This document shows, one piece after another, positions 9,315 to 18,046 of a stretch of DNA of 64,000 nt. Each line of letters starts with the position of its first letter. Position 1 is the first letter of the stretch. The position numbers and the translations under genes are program-made. The notes beneath the pieces were generated by a model. That model did not search any database, was not told the origin of the DNA, and saw nothing but the letters and a program-made list of their open reading frames with translations. This DNA is from an uncultured Oscillospiraceae bacterium. Its GTDB lineage: Bacteria; Bacillota; Clostridia; Oscillospirales; Oscillospiraceae. Location: NCBI GenBank assembly GCA_934589225.1, contig CAKTNS010000006.1, positions 1 through 64,000 of the forward strand. The letters are read 5' to 3'.

Positions 9315-11090
9315 ATGCCAACATATGAATATAACCGGGATTATCCCTTTGCCGCTTTCATTACGAACCTCGGAAAATACAATGAGGGCGAGCTGATAGG
9401 CGAATGGGTGAAGTTCCCCACCACAGCGGAAGAAATCAAAGCCGCCATGGACAGTATCGGCATTGGACAAAAGGACGTTTTTGGATACGCCTATGAGGAA
9501 TGGTTCATTACAGACTACGACTGCTATGTGGACGGCCTGTACGACAAGCTGGGAGAATACGTCAATCTGGACGAACTGAACTATCTTGCTTCCAAGCTGG
9601 ATGAAATGAGCCAGAGCGAGTACGAGCAGTTCCAGGCGGCTATGTCGGTGGGCGACCACGGCGGCAGCCTGCAGGATATGATAAACCTGACGGAGAATCT
9701 GAATTGCTATGAGGTAAATCCCAATATCACCGACTATGACGATCTGGGCAGGTATTATATCAACGAACTGGAAGCTATGCAAGTACCGGAATACCTGGAA
9801 AACTACATTGATTTTGAAGCCTATGGACGGGATGTGGCGTTGGATGAAGATGGTCAGTTCACCGACTATGGCTATGTCCGGGATACCGGGGATTCCTTCG
9901 TGGAGGTTTACGACGGGAACCCGGAGAATATCCCGGAGGAATATCGGGTCATGTCTGTTCCCGAAGAAGATCTTTCCAAAGAAGAAATTGAGGAGTGGGC
10001 CGCTGACATTGCCCATGATATGGATGCCCTTTTCCGGCAGAAAGATCCCCAGTACGCCGCTGCTTTCCCAAATTCGCAAAAAGCGTGGCCGGATATCCAG
10101 GAAAAACTTCTGGCGGGACGAATCGCGGATTATAGCGAAAAGCTGGAAACCTTGGGGCAGAAGGCCACGGATTATCTCCCCTCCGAATTGGAGAAATTCA
10201 AGGAGGCCACCGGCTACGAGGAATGGCTGGATTTTGACCCGGAAGCTGTCCGGGAAGGACTTGAAAACCCGGACAAATCCCGCATTGATGAAATGCTGGC
10301 CTTTGCGGAAAAAGCGGAGCGGGAATATGCCGCCGCGGCGGCAGTCTACGAGCAGACCCCAGCGGATATTGCGGAACAGGCCCGGGCTGTCTGCGGAGAG
10401 CCGGAGAAAATGGCTGTCCTAGTGGTGGAGCCGCTGAGGGAACCCTATGTGAAGGAAATCGCCTCTGGCTACAAATCCATGCAGGCGGAAGTAAATGGAA
10501 CATTTCAGGCTGTGTATCCTTACACCGACCCTGTAGCACTGGTCTGCAATGACGAGGGAAAGCTAATGGGCATGGACCTGAACCGTGGCCTGCGGGACGA
10601 TACCGACAGCCTCTATGACATTGTGGCCGGTACATTTCTGGTGGTCGGCCTAGGCGAGGAGAACTTTACGTCTCTGTCCCCGGAGCTGATCCAGAAGTAC
10701 ACGGAGCAGTTCCGAACGCCGGAGCTGTTCGTCCCCAGGAATGGCAAGCTGGTAGTGCTGCCCGTCCCGGAGCAGGCCCAGGAGAAAGCCTATCTCCCAG
10801 ATAAATTTGAAACCGGAGGCCATGTGCAGACCCCCAGAGGGAATTTCTGCGTAACAGCTTTAAGCCAAAAGCAGATGGAGGCCCTGGGCTACGGTGTCCA
10901 CCATCATTCCGATGACCGACGTTTCCTTATCATGGGCAACGGCACCCGGGCCTTTGCGGTGGCCGCTGACCCCAGAGATTTGGAACGCCCATCCATCCGG
11001 GACAGATTGGAAACAGCCCGGCAGGAGTGCGCCAAGCAGCCGGAGGTAGACGCTCCCAGCCGGGGCACACCGGAGCGGGAGGAACGATGA
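9315..11090 (+). CDS. ArdA antirestriction protein fused to DUF3846 (copy 2)
   Basis: 591 residues. It repeats the architecture of copy 1: an ArdA domain (DELNYLASKLDEM, QDMINLTENLNCYEV, YIDFEAYGRDV), a long acidic linker, then DUF3846 (VLVVEPLREPYVKE ... DPVALVCNDEGKL ... YDIVAGTFLVVG) with about 120 extra residues at the end. It is strongly acidic, as expected of a DNA mimic. The two copies are diverged rather than recent duplicates, so they may target different restriction enzymes (inference). The next small gene starts inside its stop codon. Confidence 0.85.
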   Translation: MPTYEYNRDYPFAAFITNLGKYNEGELIGEWVKFPTTAEEIKAAMDSIGIGQKDVFGYAYEEWFITDYDCYVDGLYDKLGEYVNLDELNYLASKLDEMSQSEYEQFQAAMSVGDHGGSLQDMINLTENLNCYEVNPNITDYDDLGRYYINELEAMQVPEYLENYIDFEAYGRDVALDEDGQFTDYGYVRDTGDSFVEVYDGNPENIPEEYRVMSVPEEDLSKEEIEEWAADIAHDMDALFRQKDPQYAAAFPNSQKAWPDIQEKLLAGRIADYSEKLETLGQKATDYLPSELEKFKEATGYEEWLDFDPEAVREGLENPDKSRIDEMLAFAEKAEREYAAAAAVYEQTPADIAEQARAVCGEPEKMAVLVVEPLREPYVKEIASGYKSMQAEVNGTFQAVYPYTDPVALVCNDEGKLMGMDLNRGLRDDTDSLYDIVAGTFLVVGLGEENFTSLSPELIQKYTEQFRTPELFVPRNGKLVVLPVPEQAQEKAYLPDKFETGGHVQTPRGNFCVTALSQKQMEALGYGVHHHSDDRRFLIMGNGTRAFAVAADPRDLERPSIRDRLETARQECAKQPEVDAPSRGTPEREER

Positions 11091-11284
11091 GCCGAAGCAA
11101 GAAATGGAGGCTGGAATGGACGTTCTTTCTGGGCGGGAATGGACGGCGGCAGTATCATCCACTCTGTCAGCGCTGTGCATATGGCTGTAAACAGAGTTTC
11201 CGGGTGAAACAACTGTCCTGCCCGCATTACAGTTCCAGGCGGGCAAAAAACTGTATGGATATGGGTGGAAAAACGGCTGAATAA
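11087..11284 (+). CDS. Small Cys-rich ICE protein
   Basis: 65 residues starting at ATG 11087 in an ATGA overlap with the preceding gene. It has a basic start (MSRSKKWRLEW) and a cluster with the spacing C-x2-C-x3-C ... C-x-H, suggesting zinc binding. Similar small proteins commonly follow the ArdA genes of these elements. Function unknown. Confidence 0.6.
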   Translation: MSRSKKWRLEWTFFLGGNGRRQYHPLCQRCAYGCKQSFRVKQLSCPHYSSRRAKNCMDMGGKTAE

Positions 11285-11399
11285 TCCTCTGTATCCGTAT
11301 CTTCAATGAGGGCCTTTATGATTTCTCATGTGTGTACTTTCCTGCTGGCATACAGAGAGAATGGCTCGATTTTGCACACTTTCTTTTACACACAAAATG

Positions 11400-11450
11400 G
11401 GCGTACAGCCTTTCGGTTTGTCCGATTGGCTGTACGCCTAGTATTTTTGT
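11400..11450. terminator. Inverted repeat / probable terminator at the end of the transfer operon
   Basis: A perfect 11-bp inverted repeat (GGCGTACAGCC at 11400-11410, GGCTGTACGCC at 11428-11438) with a 17-base loop, followed by a T-rich stretch. It marks the switch from the GC-rich transfer operon to the AT-rich Gabija cassette. Confidence 0.6.
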
Positions 11451-11477
11451 ATTTATGACGATTAGAATGTTGTCGCA

Positions 11478-11506
11478 TTGCAAAATGGTGGTAAGACTGG
11501 TATAAT
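11478..11506 (+). promoter_or_regulatory. Promoter of gajAB
   Basis: TTGCAA, a 17-base spacer, and an extended -10 (TGGTATAAT). It lies 60 bases upstream of gajA. Confidence 0.65.
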
Positions 11507-11565
11507 AATATAGTTTAGTAGTAGAATCTATACAGAGAATTCGTTTGCGGCAAAGGAGAAGTACG

Positions 11566-13404
11566 ATGTATATATCTAACCTTACGATTCAAGGCTACAA
11601 AGGAACATACGGCAAATCAGCGATTCTTCTTAACAAAGGATTGAATGTTCTCCTGGGGGAAAACGGATGTGGTAAAACAACCATCATTAATGCTCTCCGT
11701 CTTCTTTTCCGTGACCCAGAGGCACCCTATATGTGCTCACCAGACGATTTTTATTGCTCACTGGATAAAACTCAAAAATCGGACACCATTGAAATTGATG
11801 CCGTATTGCCAGAACTAACTGAGGATGAAAAAATAATGTTCCTTTCCTGGTGCAATGCAGATTTTAATGCTCATTTACACCTCCGCATTACGGAAAATAC
11901 TATAAAGCCGGGAACCATGAAACGCAAGTTCTGGGGTGGAGAATCCACGGCCTGTATCTGGGAAGAAGATACTTTTGATAGAATAGACTGCATTTATCTA
12001 CCTCCGTTGCGGGATGCTGAGGCAAAATTAGCAGCAGGAAAGCACTCCCGTTTGGCCATGTTGTTAAAGAAAAAGTATGGGGATAATACCGAACCGCTTG
12101 TTAGAAGTGTGTCAGATTTTAACAATGAAATCGTTCAAAATACATCTGGTAAGTACACGGAAATTCAAGAAATAAAATCTTCTATAAACGGAAAAGTTCG
12201 GGAAGCCGTTGGTGCTGAACTCGGACAGAGCGTCAACTTGCAGTTTTCAGAAACAACGTTTAACAGAATTATTGAAAATATCCGCCTGGTCTTTTTCCCT
12301 GAAATCGGTGAAACCGACATTAAGAAATTCCGTGATCTGGCTACAAATAGTTTGGGTTATAATAACTTGCTTTATATTGCTACAGTTTTAGCCGAACTCG
12401 AACTGGTGAAGAATTCTGATGCTTTTACACTGCTTTTAATTGAAGAACCGGAAGCGCATCTCCACCCTCAATTACAGGTCAAATTTATCAAGTATCTTGA
12501 AACGCTGGCTGCTACACTGCCTAATTCCCAAGTTATCGTTTCAACACATTCTCCTGTACTTGCTTCATCTGTAGAATTAGATAAATTAATTCACATAACC
12601 GGTGGAAATGGTACTATTACTTCAACTACCCTCAGTCGCAAGGTTTTTAGTGATAGGAACAATGATTCCTTCAAAAAGTACATAAACAGGTGGATGGATG
12701 TTACAAAATCTACCATGCTCTTTTCTCGCGGGATTATTCTGGTTGAGGGCATTGCCGAAGCGCTGGTTTTGCCCAGAATTGCGCAAATCGTATTGAGTAA
12801 TTACAATAGGACTCATAAAGAACCTAAAACTTTGCCACTTTCTTTAGATGAATTGGGTGTCTCAGTTATTAATATTAACGGAATCAATTTTAAATACTTT
12901 ATGAAACTATTTGGAAACTTTGCAGAATCATCAGGACCGAATATTCCTATCTTCTGTTCTGGTGTAACAGACAATGATCCAGGTAAAAGTATTTTCCCGA
13001 AGAAGGGTGATTCTCCAACCAGCACAAATCATATTGTAGCCGAAAAATCCAGTATAGATAACAATCAGTGGACACGTCTCTTTGTTTCTCCTCTGAAAAC
13101 ATTCGAGTATGATTTGGCAATATACAATCCTAAACTTTTGGCAGAAGCTTTAAAAGATATTTGGCCAACGGACAACGGCACTGTTTCTTCTACGTTAAAT
13201 ACAATAGCCAATCGGGACAGGTCTAAAGAAGATCTTGCTACGCTGGCCAATGATGCGAAATTCATCTATGAGCATATTGAAGATTGTCAAGTTGGTAAGG
13301 GAGTATTTGCGGACACACTAGCTGAAAAAATAGATGACACATTTGTTGTGCCTGAATACCTTTCTAGTGCAATTCTTTGGGCATGTGGGGGAAGGGCTCT
13401 ATGA
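11566..13404 (+). CDS. gajA: Gabija protein A, OLD-family nuclease
   Basis: 612 residues from ATG 11566 behind AAAGGAGA. The N-terminal ABC-type ATPase has Walker A GENGCGKT (residues 31-38), a LLLIEEPEAHLHP Walker B, and a STHSP switch motif. The C-terminal TOPRIM nuclease domain starts near residue 388 (ILVEGIAEALVLP, with the key Glu) and has a later acidic motif TDNDPG near residue 467. In Gabija this protein forms the complex that cuts or nicks phage DNA once nucleotides are depleted. It overlaps the helicase gene gajB by ATGA, the standard Gabija layout. Its AT-rich composition and flanking hairpins mark it as cargo of the ICE. Confidence 0.88.
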   Translation: MYISNLTIQGYKGTYGKSAILLNKGLNVLLGENGCGKTTIINALRLLFRDPEAPYMCSPDDFYCSLDKTQKSDTIEIDAVLPELTEDEKIMFLSWCNADFNAHLHLRITENTIKPGTMKRKFWGGESTACIWEEDTFDRIDCIYLPPLRDAEAKLAAGKHSRLAMLLKKKYGDNTEPLVRSVSDFNNEIVQNTSGKYTEIQEIKSSINGKVREAVGAELGQSVNLQFSETTFNRIIENIRLVFFPEIGETDIKKFRDLATNSLGYNNLLYIATVLAELELVKNSDAFTLLLIEEPEAHLHPQLQVKFIKYLETLAATLPNSQVIVSTHSPVLASSVELDKLIHITGGNGTITSTTLSRKVFSDRNNDSFKKYINRWMDVTKSTMLFSRGIILVEGIAEALVLPRIAQIVLSNYNRTHKEPKTLPLSLDELGVSVININGINFKYFMKLFGNFAESSGPNIPIFCSGVTDNDPGKSIFPKKGDSPTSTNHIVAEKSSIDNNQWTRLFVSPLKTFEYDLAIYNPKLLAEALKDIWPTDNGTVSSTLNTIANRDRSKEDLATLANDAKFIYEHIEDCQVGKGVFADTLAEKIDDTFVVPEYLSSAILWACGGRAL

Positions 13405-15293
13405 CAAGGGATGAAAAGCTTTCTCAAATCTCAGCAGTCCTTTTCCATGGCAGAGTGCCCACAGAACAGGGTAAGACAAGGCTAGAAGAAAAAACAGATG
13501 AACAGCTAGACTATATTTTATCGTCCAGTAACCAATGTACTTATGTTGAAGCATATGCCGGAAGTGGAAAGACTGAAATATTGGCGTTGAAGGCTGCCTA
13601 TGAAATATGCAACTGGGATGATAGAAAATCTGGCATTGCGGTATTAACTTTTACCAACGAAGCCTCCGCTACAGTTATTGATCGTGTTTCGTATTTTTAC
13701 AATAAACCACTCCCATCAAACCATTTCATCGGAACATTTTCAAGTTTTGTTCATGGCTATATAGCGCAACGCTTTGGTTATAAAGTCTATGGATACCAGC
13801 GTGATGAGCCGGATAAGTCATTTATTGTTGTGGATTCTGATATCAGTGCGTATAATAATCAGTGGCTAAAACATTACAAATTGGATTTTCAGATTCAATC
13901 ACAGACTATATATGCAAATCAACTGGATTACAGGCGCAAGTGGTTTGTAAGTCAGAAGGACGCACCGCATTCCCTAGATGATTTAATATGTTCACAAAAC
14001 AAGTCCAAAGCGGACAATGAATCACAAATTAAGTATCTACATTCAAAAGTCATGGAATGCAAGCAGAAATTCTGGAATGCAGGATTTGCAACATTTGAGG
14101 ATATGAATCTGTTTGCTATTAAATGCCTTAGAAACGAAGAAATTTGCCGGATCGTTTCTAAGAAGTTCCCGGTCATTTTGGTTGATGAATGTCAAGATCT
14201 TTCACGTAATGAGCTTTGCGTTCTTCAATATCTGATTAATGCCGGAACCACCGTTCACTACGTTGGAGATTTACATCAAGCAATTTACTCTTTTAAGGAT
14301 GCATCCCCCGACTTGTTTAGAGAACATATTCGGTGTACAGCATTCAATACCATGTATCTAAGCCAAAATTTTAGAAGCACACAATGCATTGTGGACTTTT
14401 CACGAAAAATTGGAGGGATTAGCACACCTATTTCTGGGAGCATGGAAAGTATATGCCACCAATTTGATTGTTCTTATTTAGAGTATGATGAAATCAACGG
14501 TGCAATTGCGGACTTCATTGCTATTCTTGATCATTTTGGAATATCGACTGATAATTCTGCTGTTTTAGTAAGAACAAGGAATTTGAAAAACAGAATCCTT
14601 GGCGGTGATAGATGCGATTATTTTAAGCATCCCATTATAAATTCCATACAATTATGGCAACAAGATGAACTCCACGCAAAAAGAATGGCTCTTAATCTTA
14701 TTGCTTTTCAACTTCAAAAATGGATTGGTTTTCAAGGTATTCAGAATAGAAACTACTACTGTGAGGAAGTTTGCCCTAGCCCTGTTTCATGGCGATTATT
14801 ACTGCGGGATATTCTTGATGGCTTGTGTGCCAAGTTTCCAATTGTGGACATGGACAACCAAACATATAGTTCATGGTATACAAGCAACAAGGCACAGATC
14901 ATTGAAGTGATTAACCAGCATCTAAAGGGAATAGGGCAAAATATTTCCGGCATACCAATTCGGTCTCCCTCTGGGACAGGAAAGCAGCTCATAGAAACGG
15001 TACATCTAAACGTTCGGCCGAGAATAAAAGTTGAAACAGTCCATGCGGCAAAGGGTTGTACATTTGATGCTGTGCTATTATTATCCACAGCCAGCAGTCA
15101 GGGAAAAACAGGTTATTGGAAAAGCTGGCTTGATCCTAACACTGAAGCTGGGAGAATTGCTTATGTTGGGAGCACACGTTCGCGTTATCTCTTGGTATGG
15201 GGGGTTAGTACGCTCTCTGGCACCGAGCGAAGTGAACTCGAAGCTCTAGGGCTTTCAAAAATATCCACAAGTAGCTTTTTAGCGGAACAGTAG
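13401..15293 (+). CDS. gajB: Gabija protein B, UvrD-like helicase
   Basis: 630 residues from ATG 13401, overlapping gajA by four bases. Superfamily 1 helicase motifs are all visible: motif I AYAGSGKTE (residues 51-59), motif II LVDECQD, motif III VGDLHQAIYSFKDA, motif IV LSQNFRS, motif V VETVHAAKGCTFDAV and motif VI YVGSTRSR. It is longer than the first described GajB (about 494 residues). It partners GajA and senses or processes DNA ends in the known system. A strong terminator closes the operon at 15302-15340. Confidence 0.88.
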   Translation: MTRDEKLSQISAVLFHGRVPTEQGKTRLEEKTDEQLDYILSSSNQCTYVEAYAGSGKTEILALKAAYEICNWDDRKSGIAVLTFTNEASATVIDRVSYFYNKPLPSNHFIGTFSSFVHGYIAQRFGYKVYGYQRDEPDKSFIVVDSDISAYNNQWLKHYKLDFQIQSQTIYANQLDYRRKWFVSQKDAPHSLDDLICSQNKSKADNESQIKYLHSKVMECKQKFWNAGFATFEDMNLFAIKCLRNEEICRIVSKKFPVILVDECQDLSRNELCVLQYLINAGTTVHYVGDLHQAIYSFKDASPDLFREHIRCTAFNTMYLSQNFRSTQCIVDFSRKIGGISTPISGSMESICHQFDCSYLEYDEINGAIADFIAILDHFGISTDNSAVLVRTRNLKNRILGGDRCDYFKHPIINSIQLWQQDELHAKRMALNLIAFQLQKWIGFQGIQNRNYYCEEVCPSPVSWRLLLRDILDGLCAKFPIVDMDNQTYSSWYTSNKAQIIEVINQHLKGIGQNISGIPIRSPSGTGKQLIETVHLNVRPRIKVETVHAAKGCTFDAVLLLSTASSQGKTGYWKSWLDPNTEAGRIAYVGSTRSRYLLVWGVSTLSGTERSELEALGLSKISTSSFLAEQ

Positions 15294-15301
15294 TTGACAA
15301 C

Positions 15302-15350
15302 GCAGGGTATATTATTGGGATTGCCAATAATATACCCTGCATTCATTTTT
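15302..15350 (+). terminator. Terminator after gajB
   Basis: A perfect 17-bp stem (15302-15318 with 15324-15340) and a 5-base loop, followed by ATTCATTTTT. It can act in both directions and ends the Gabija cassette. Confidence 0.88.
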
Positions 15351-15415
15351 GTAGAACAATAATTAACTTTTCATCTGTGCGGGCGGCAGTTTCCTGCATT
15401 TCCGTAATGAGGAAA

Positions 15416-15748
15416 TTATTCTACAATTAGCCGGTACGCTGTCAGTGGTACATACCACGCCGCTACAATCAATCGCCAGGCCAGAATGAACCCACCGATG
15501 ATACCGCCGATAATGAAGTTGAGCGCAAACATGGCAACCCCGCCGCCCGTGGAGTTTCCACCCGGTACAAACCAGAAACACATCCAGTGGAGGCCAAAGG
15601 GCAGCCCGCAGAGTATCCAGAGCCATAGATAATCAATTACTCCATCCTTCATACAGGCGGATTTGAAGATGCACACCAGCAGGGCCGCGCTAACTACGGG
15701 TATTACGCTCTTTCTAAAAAACTGAAAGACCACTTCTTTTCTCGTCAT
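15416..15748 (-). CDS. Small membrane protein (DUF6050-like)
   Basis: 110 residues starting at ATG 15748 (MTRKEVVFQFF) behind GGAGGCG. Three hydrophobic segments are visible: IPVVSAALLVCIF, YLWLWILCGLPFGLHW, and the long FALNFIIGGIIGGFILAW. It resembles DUF6050-type small membrane proteins of clostridial mobile elements. It is on the opposite strand to the transfer operon, with the mobilization genes. Function unknown. Confidence 0.6.
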   Translation of the reverse strand: MTRKEVVFQFFRKSVIPVVSAALLVCIFKSACMKDGVIDYLWLWILCGLPFGLHWMCFWFVPGGNSTGGGVAMFALNFIIGGIIGGFILAWRLIVAAWYVPLTAYRLIVE

Positions 15749-15819
15749 GGTATATCGCCTCCCGGAATCCATTATAACATCTGCGGATTTAGGAGGCGCT
15801 AATAATCTGCGAACGATGC

Positions 15820-16140
15820 CTATTTCGCAAACTTTTCCCAGACCTTTTCATACCCAGCGAATCCTTCATCTACAATGCGCCCAACGTCCTCGCTGCCCAC
15901 GCTTTTCCGCTGGCCGCAGGACACATTCGCCAGGATCAGCACCAGGCGCACGGCGTTGAACAGGTGCGTTTTGATTTCTTCCTCCTTGGTCGCCCAGCCA
16001 CGGTTAGGGGTATCTCCTGGGCGGCGGATGGTGTCGGCCAGATGAGCCAGTTCCTCCAAAGCACGTTTGCACTTTTCCTCATACCAACTCTGCATATTGG
16101 GTACTTTCCCGGTGACGATGATGACCGGCTTTTCATTCAT
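15820..16140 (-). CDS. Conserved ICE protein of unknown function
   Basis: 106 residues, soluble and helical, starting MNEKPVIIVTGKVPNM behind AAAAGGAGA. It lies 15 bases after the relaxase gene on the same strand, so it is probably co-transcribed with mobC and the relaxase. No catalytic motif is apparent. Confidence 0.6.
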   Translation of the reverse strand: MNEKPVIIVTGKVPNMQSWYEEKCKRALEELAHLADTIRRPGDTPNRGWATKEEEIKTHLFNAVRLVLILANVSCGQRKSVGSEDVGRIVDEGFAGYEKVWEKFAK

Positions 16141-16155
16141 ATTGCATTCTCCTTT

Positions 16156-17475
16156 TTATTCTAGCTCTTGTGTAATGCTCTGCTTCGGCGGGAGCAGAAT
16201 GTCCAGATTTCGTTTGATGGTATCGTACTCTTTCACCTGTTGCTTGGCGGCGGTGTACTGTGCGTACAAAGTACCCTTCTGCGCAGTCAGTTCTGACAGC
16301 TCTCCTTCCAGTTTTTCAGCGGCGGGCAGCGGGACAGCCCCCAGACGTTTCAACTCCCGGGCAGCGGCTTCAAAAAGGATGATCTCGCTCTCATGCCCAC
16401 GAAAGAATTTTTCCTTATCATCTGACTTCCGGTAACGGTTATAGATGGGGCGGCTCTTCCTATAAGTAGCGGCGTATTTGGCAATCAGATTCAGCTCCGC
16501 AATTCTGCCCTCCACGGCCTTGATGGAAGCGAGCGAATCATCCACAGCGGTATTCAACTCTGCCAGCTTGCTATCCAGAGCCTCATAGCTTTCAATGCCG
16601 TGCTCTGCCAGATAGTTTAGGGTTTTGGCACCTTCTTTCAGCTTTTGGAGCTTCGCCCAGTGTTGGAGCCCAGGGCTTTGGTTGTCCTGGATGACGGCGA
16701 TCCGCTGAATGCTGCTATCCCGCACCTTGGAGCACTTCGATGGGCGAGTACGGCCTGCAATTCTGGCCGTAAGGGCTTCTTCTGTATAATCGATTCCCAG
16801 AGTTTTTAGCCGGGTAAACCGCTCCTGATCGGATGCCCGACAGGAAATGTATTTTCCCCGCCGGATTTCGTATCCTTCCTCCCGCAATCTACGAAGCAGA
16901 TCTTCCAGATTTATGCAGGCAGGAAGCAGCTGGTCAATGGCAGATTTCAGCATTGCCTTATAGCTGGTGCCATTTCTAACCGCCTGATGCTCAACGTAGC
17001 TCTTGCCCTTCTCCTGTCCGGGAACGATGACGAACAGGCCATGCTCCTTACTGAGCCGATCAGAGGCGCGACGAATCTCATAATAGCTGCGCTTGTTGGA
17101 ATGGTAGTGCCTGTGATCCGTGAAGCTGACGGCATTCCAGATCACATGATTATGGATATGCCCACGGTCAATGTGGGTGGTCAGGACGAACTCATATTTC
17201 CCACCCAGAATTTCCTTTGCCAGCTCCAAACCGATTTGATGGGCCTCCTCCGGCGTTACCTCTCCGGGAGCGAATGCCTGGATCAAATGGCGGCCCAGGT
17301 TCTCGCCCTTGTCAATGGCGTGCTGCCTGGTCCATGCAAATTCAATATCGGCGGTTTCAGCGGAGCAGCCGTAGGAAGAAATCAGCAGACTTCCATCCGT
17401 CTTGGCCGGGTTGCAGATGTAATCAATGGCGGCCTTTAGGGTAGACTTGATAGGATGCGTCTTTGTAACTGCCAT
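16156..17475 (-). CDS. Relaxase (MobA/VirD2-like, MOBP family)
   Basis: 439 residues. It nicks the transfer origin and leads the strand into the recipient. Tyr19 (AIDYICNPAK) is the likely nicking tyrosine, and the three-His metal site is in THIDRGHIHNH (His101, His106, His108, His110 region). The C-terminal half is helical with a coiled coil, probably for contacts with MobC or the coupling protein. Its start overlaps the end of mobC by 40 bases. It is the only relaxase visible for ICE A. Confidence 0.9.
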   Translation of the reverse strand: MAVTKTHPIKSTLKAAIDYICNPAKTDGSLLISSYGCSAETADIEFAWTRQHAIDKGENLGRHLIQAFAPGEVTPEEAHQIGLELAKEILGGKYEFVLTTHIDRGHIHNHVIWNAVSFTDHRHYHSNKRSYYEIRRASDRLSKEHGLFVIVPGQEKGKSYVEHQAVRNGTSYKAMLKSAIDQLLPACINLEDLLRRLREEGYEIRRGKYISCRASDQERFTRLKTLGIDYTEEALTARIAGRTRPSKCSKVRDSSIQRIAVIQDNQSPGLQHWAKLQKLKEGAKTLNYLAEHGIESYEALDSKLAELNTAVDDSLASIKAVEGRIAELNLIAKYAATYRKSRPIYNRYRKSDDKEKFFRGHESEIILFEAAARELKRLGAVPLPAAEKLEGELSELTAQKGTLYAQYTAAKQQVKEYDTIKRNLDILLPPKQSITQELE

Positions 17476-17765
17476 ATTTCATCCAGCCTCTCCCGGATTT
17501 CCTGGATATCTGCCTGGTACAGAGAATCCCCGGCGTTTGCCCGCTTGGCAATCTGGTTGATATTCCGCCCAATGGCCGCCAGCTCCCCGGTAAAGGCTTT
17601 GATATCCGCAGTGTCCAGATTGATGATATGCCCGTCAATCGCCATCTTCCGAAGATAGGCCCCCATCCGCTTTGCCGGGAGCTGGGACAGCTTTTCGTCA
17701 ATAAGCCGTTTTTCCTCCTCCGTGACGTAAAATTTGATTTGAATATTTCGCTTTCTGACTGCCAT
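17436..17765 (-). CDS. mobC: Mobilization accessory protein MobC
   Basis: 109 residues. The ribbon-helix-helix-like start (RNIQIKFYVTEEEKRLI) and the family signature IGRNINQIAKRAN identify a MobC (PF05713) accessory factor that binds oriT and helps the relaxase open the nick site. It is the first gene of the minus-strand mobilization operon and overlaps the relaxase gene. Confidence 0.88.
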   Translation of the reverse strand: MAVRKRNIQIKFYVTEEEKRLIDEKLSQLPAKRMGAYLRKMAIDGHIINLDTADIKAFTGELAAIGRNINQIAKRANAGDSLYQADIQEIRERLDEIWQLQRRILSSLP

Positions 17766-17789
17766 CTACCGCCTCCGTTTTCGTTCAAG

Positions 17790-17890
17790 GGTTTGGGATT
17801 TGCCCAATAACAAATTTCGCAAGTGGGTACTCACTTGCTGTGCTTGCTATCGTATCTTTCTCGTTCCAAGTATGTAATCCTGCGTATTCG
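17790..17890. other. Candidate oriT region
   Basis: Directly upstream of mobC lie two inverted repeats: TTGGG/CCCAA at 17793-17807 and GCAAGTG/CACTTGC at 17819-17838. A copy of ATCCTGC, the core of the RP4-type nick consensus, is at 17877-17883. Position upstream of mobC-relaxase is where oriT is expected. The exact nick site cannot be fixed by eye. Confidence 0.45.
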
Positions 17891-17970
17891 TATTTGGCAA
17901 CTATATATAACAACAATAATAAATTTTTTATTACATCCCACCGCTTGGCAACAAAGTTATTTGAGGTATA

Positions 17971-18015
17971 GTAAAAATTCAGCAGCTTCCGTAAAAACTG
18001 TAAGCTGCTGAATTT
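17971..18015 (-). terminator. Terminator of the VanZ-domain gene
   Basis: A 14-bp inverted repeat (17975-17988 with 18002-18015). Read on the minus strand it is followed by a T run (TTTTTAC), as expected downstream of the minus-strand gene ending at 18047. Confidence 0.75.
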
Positions 18016-18046
18016 AATTGCTATAATCTATTGCTTGTACGGTGTA

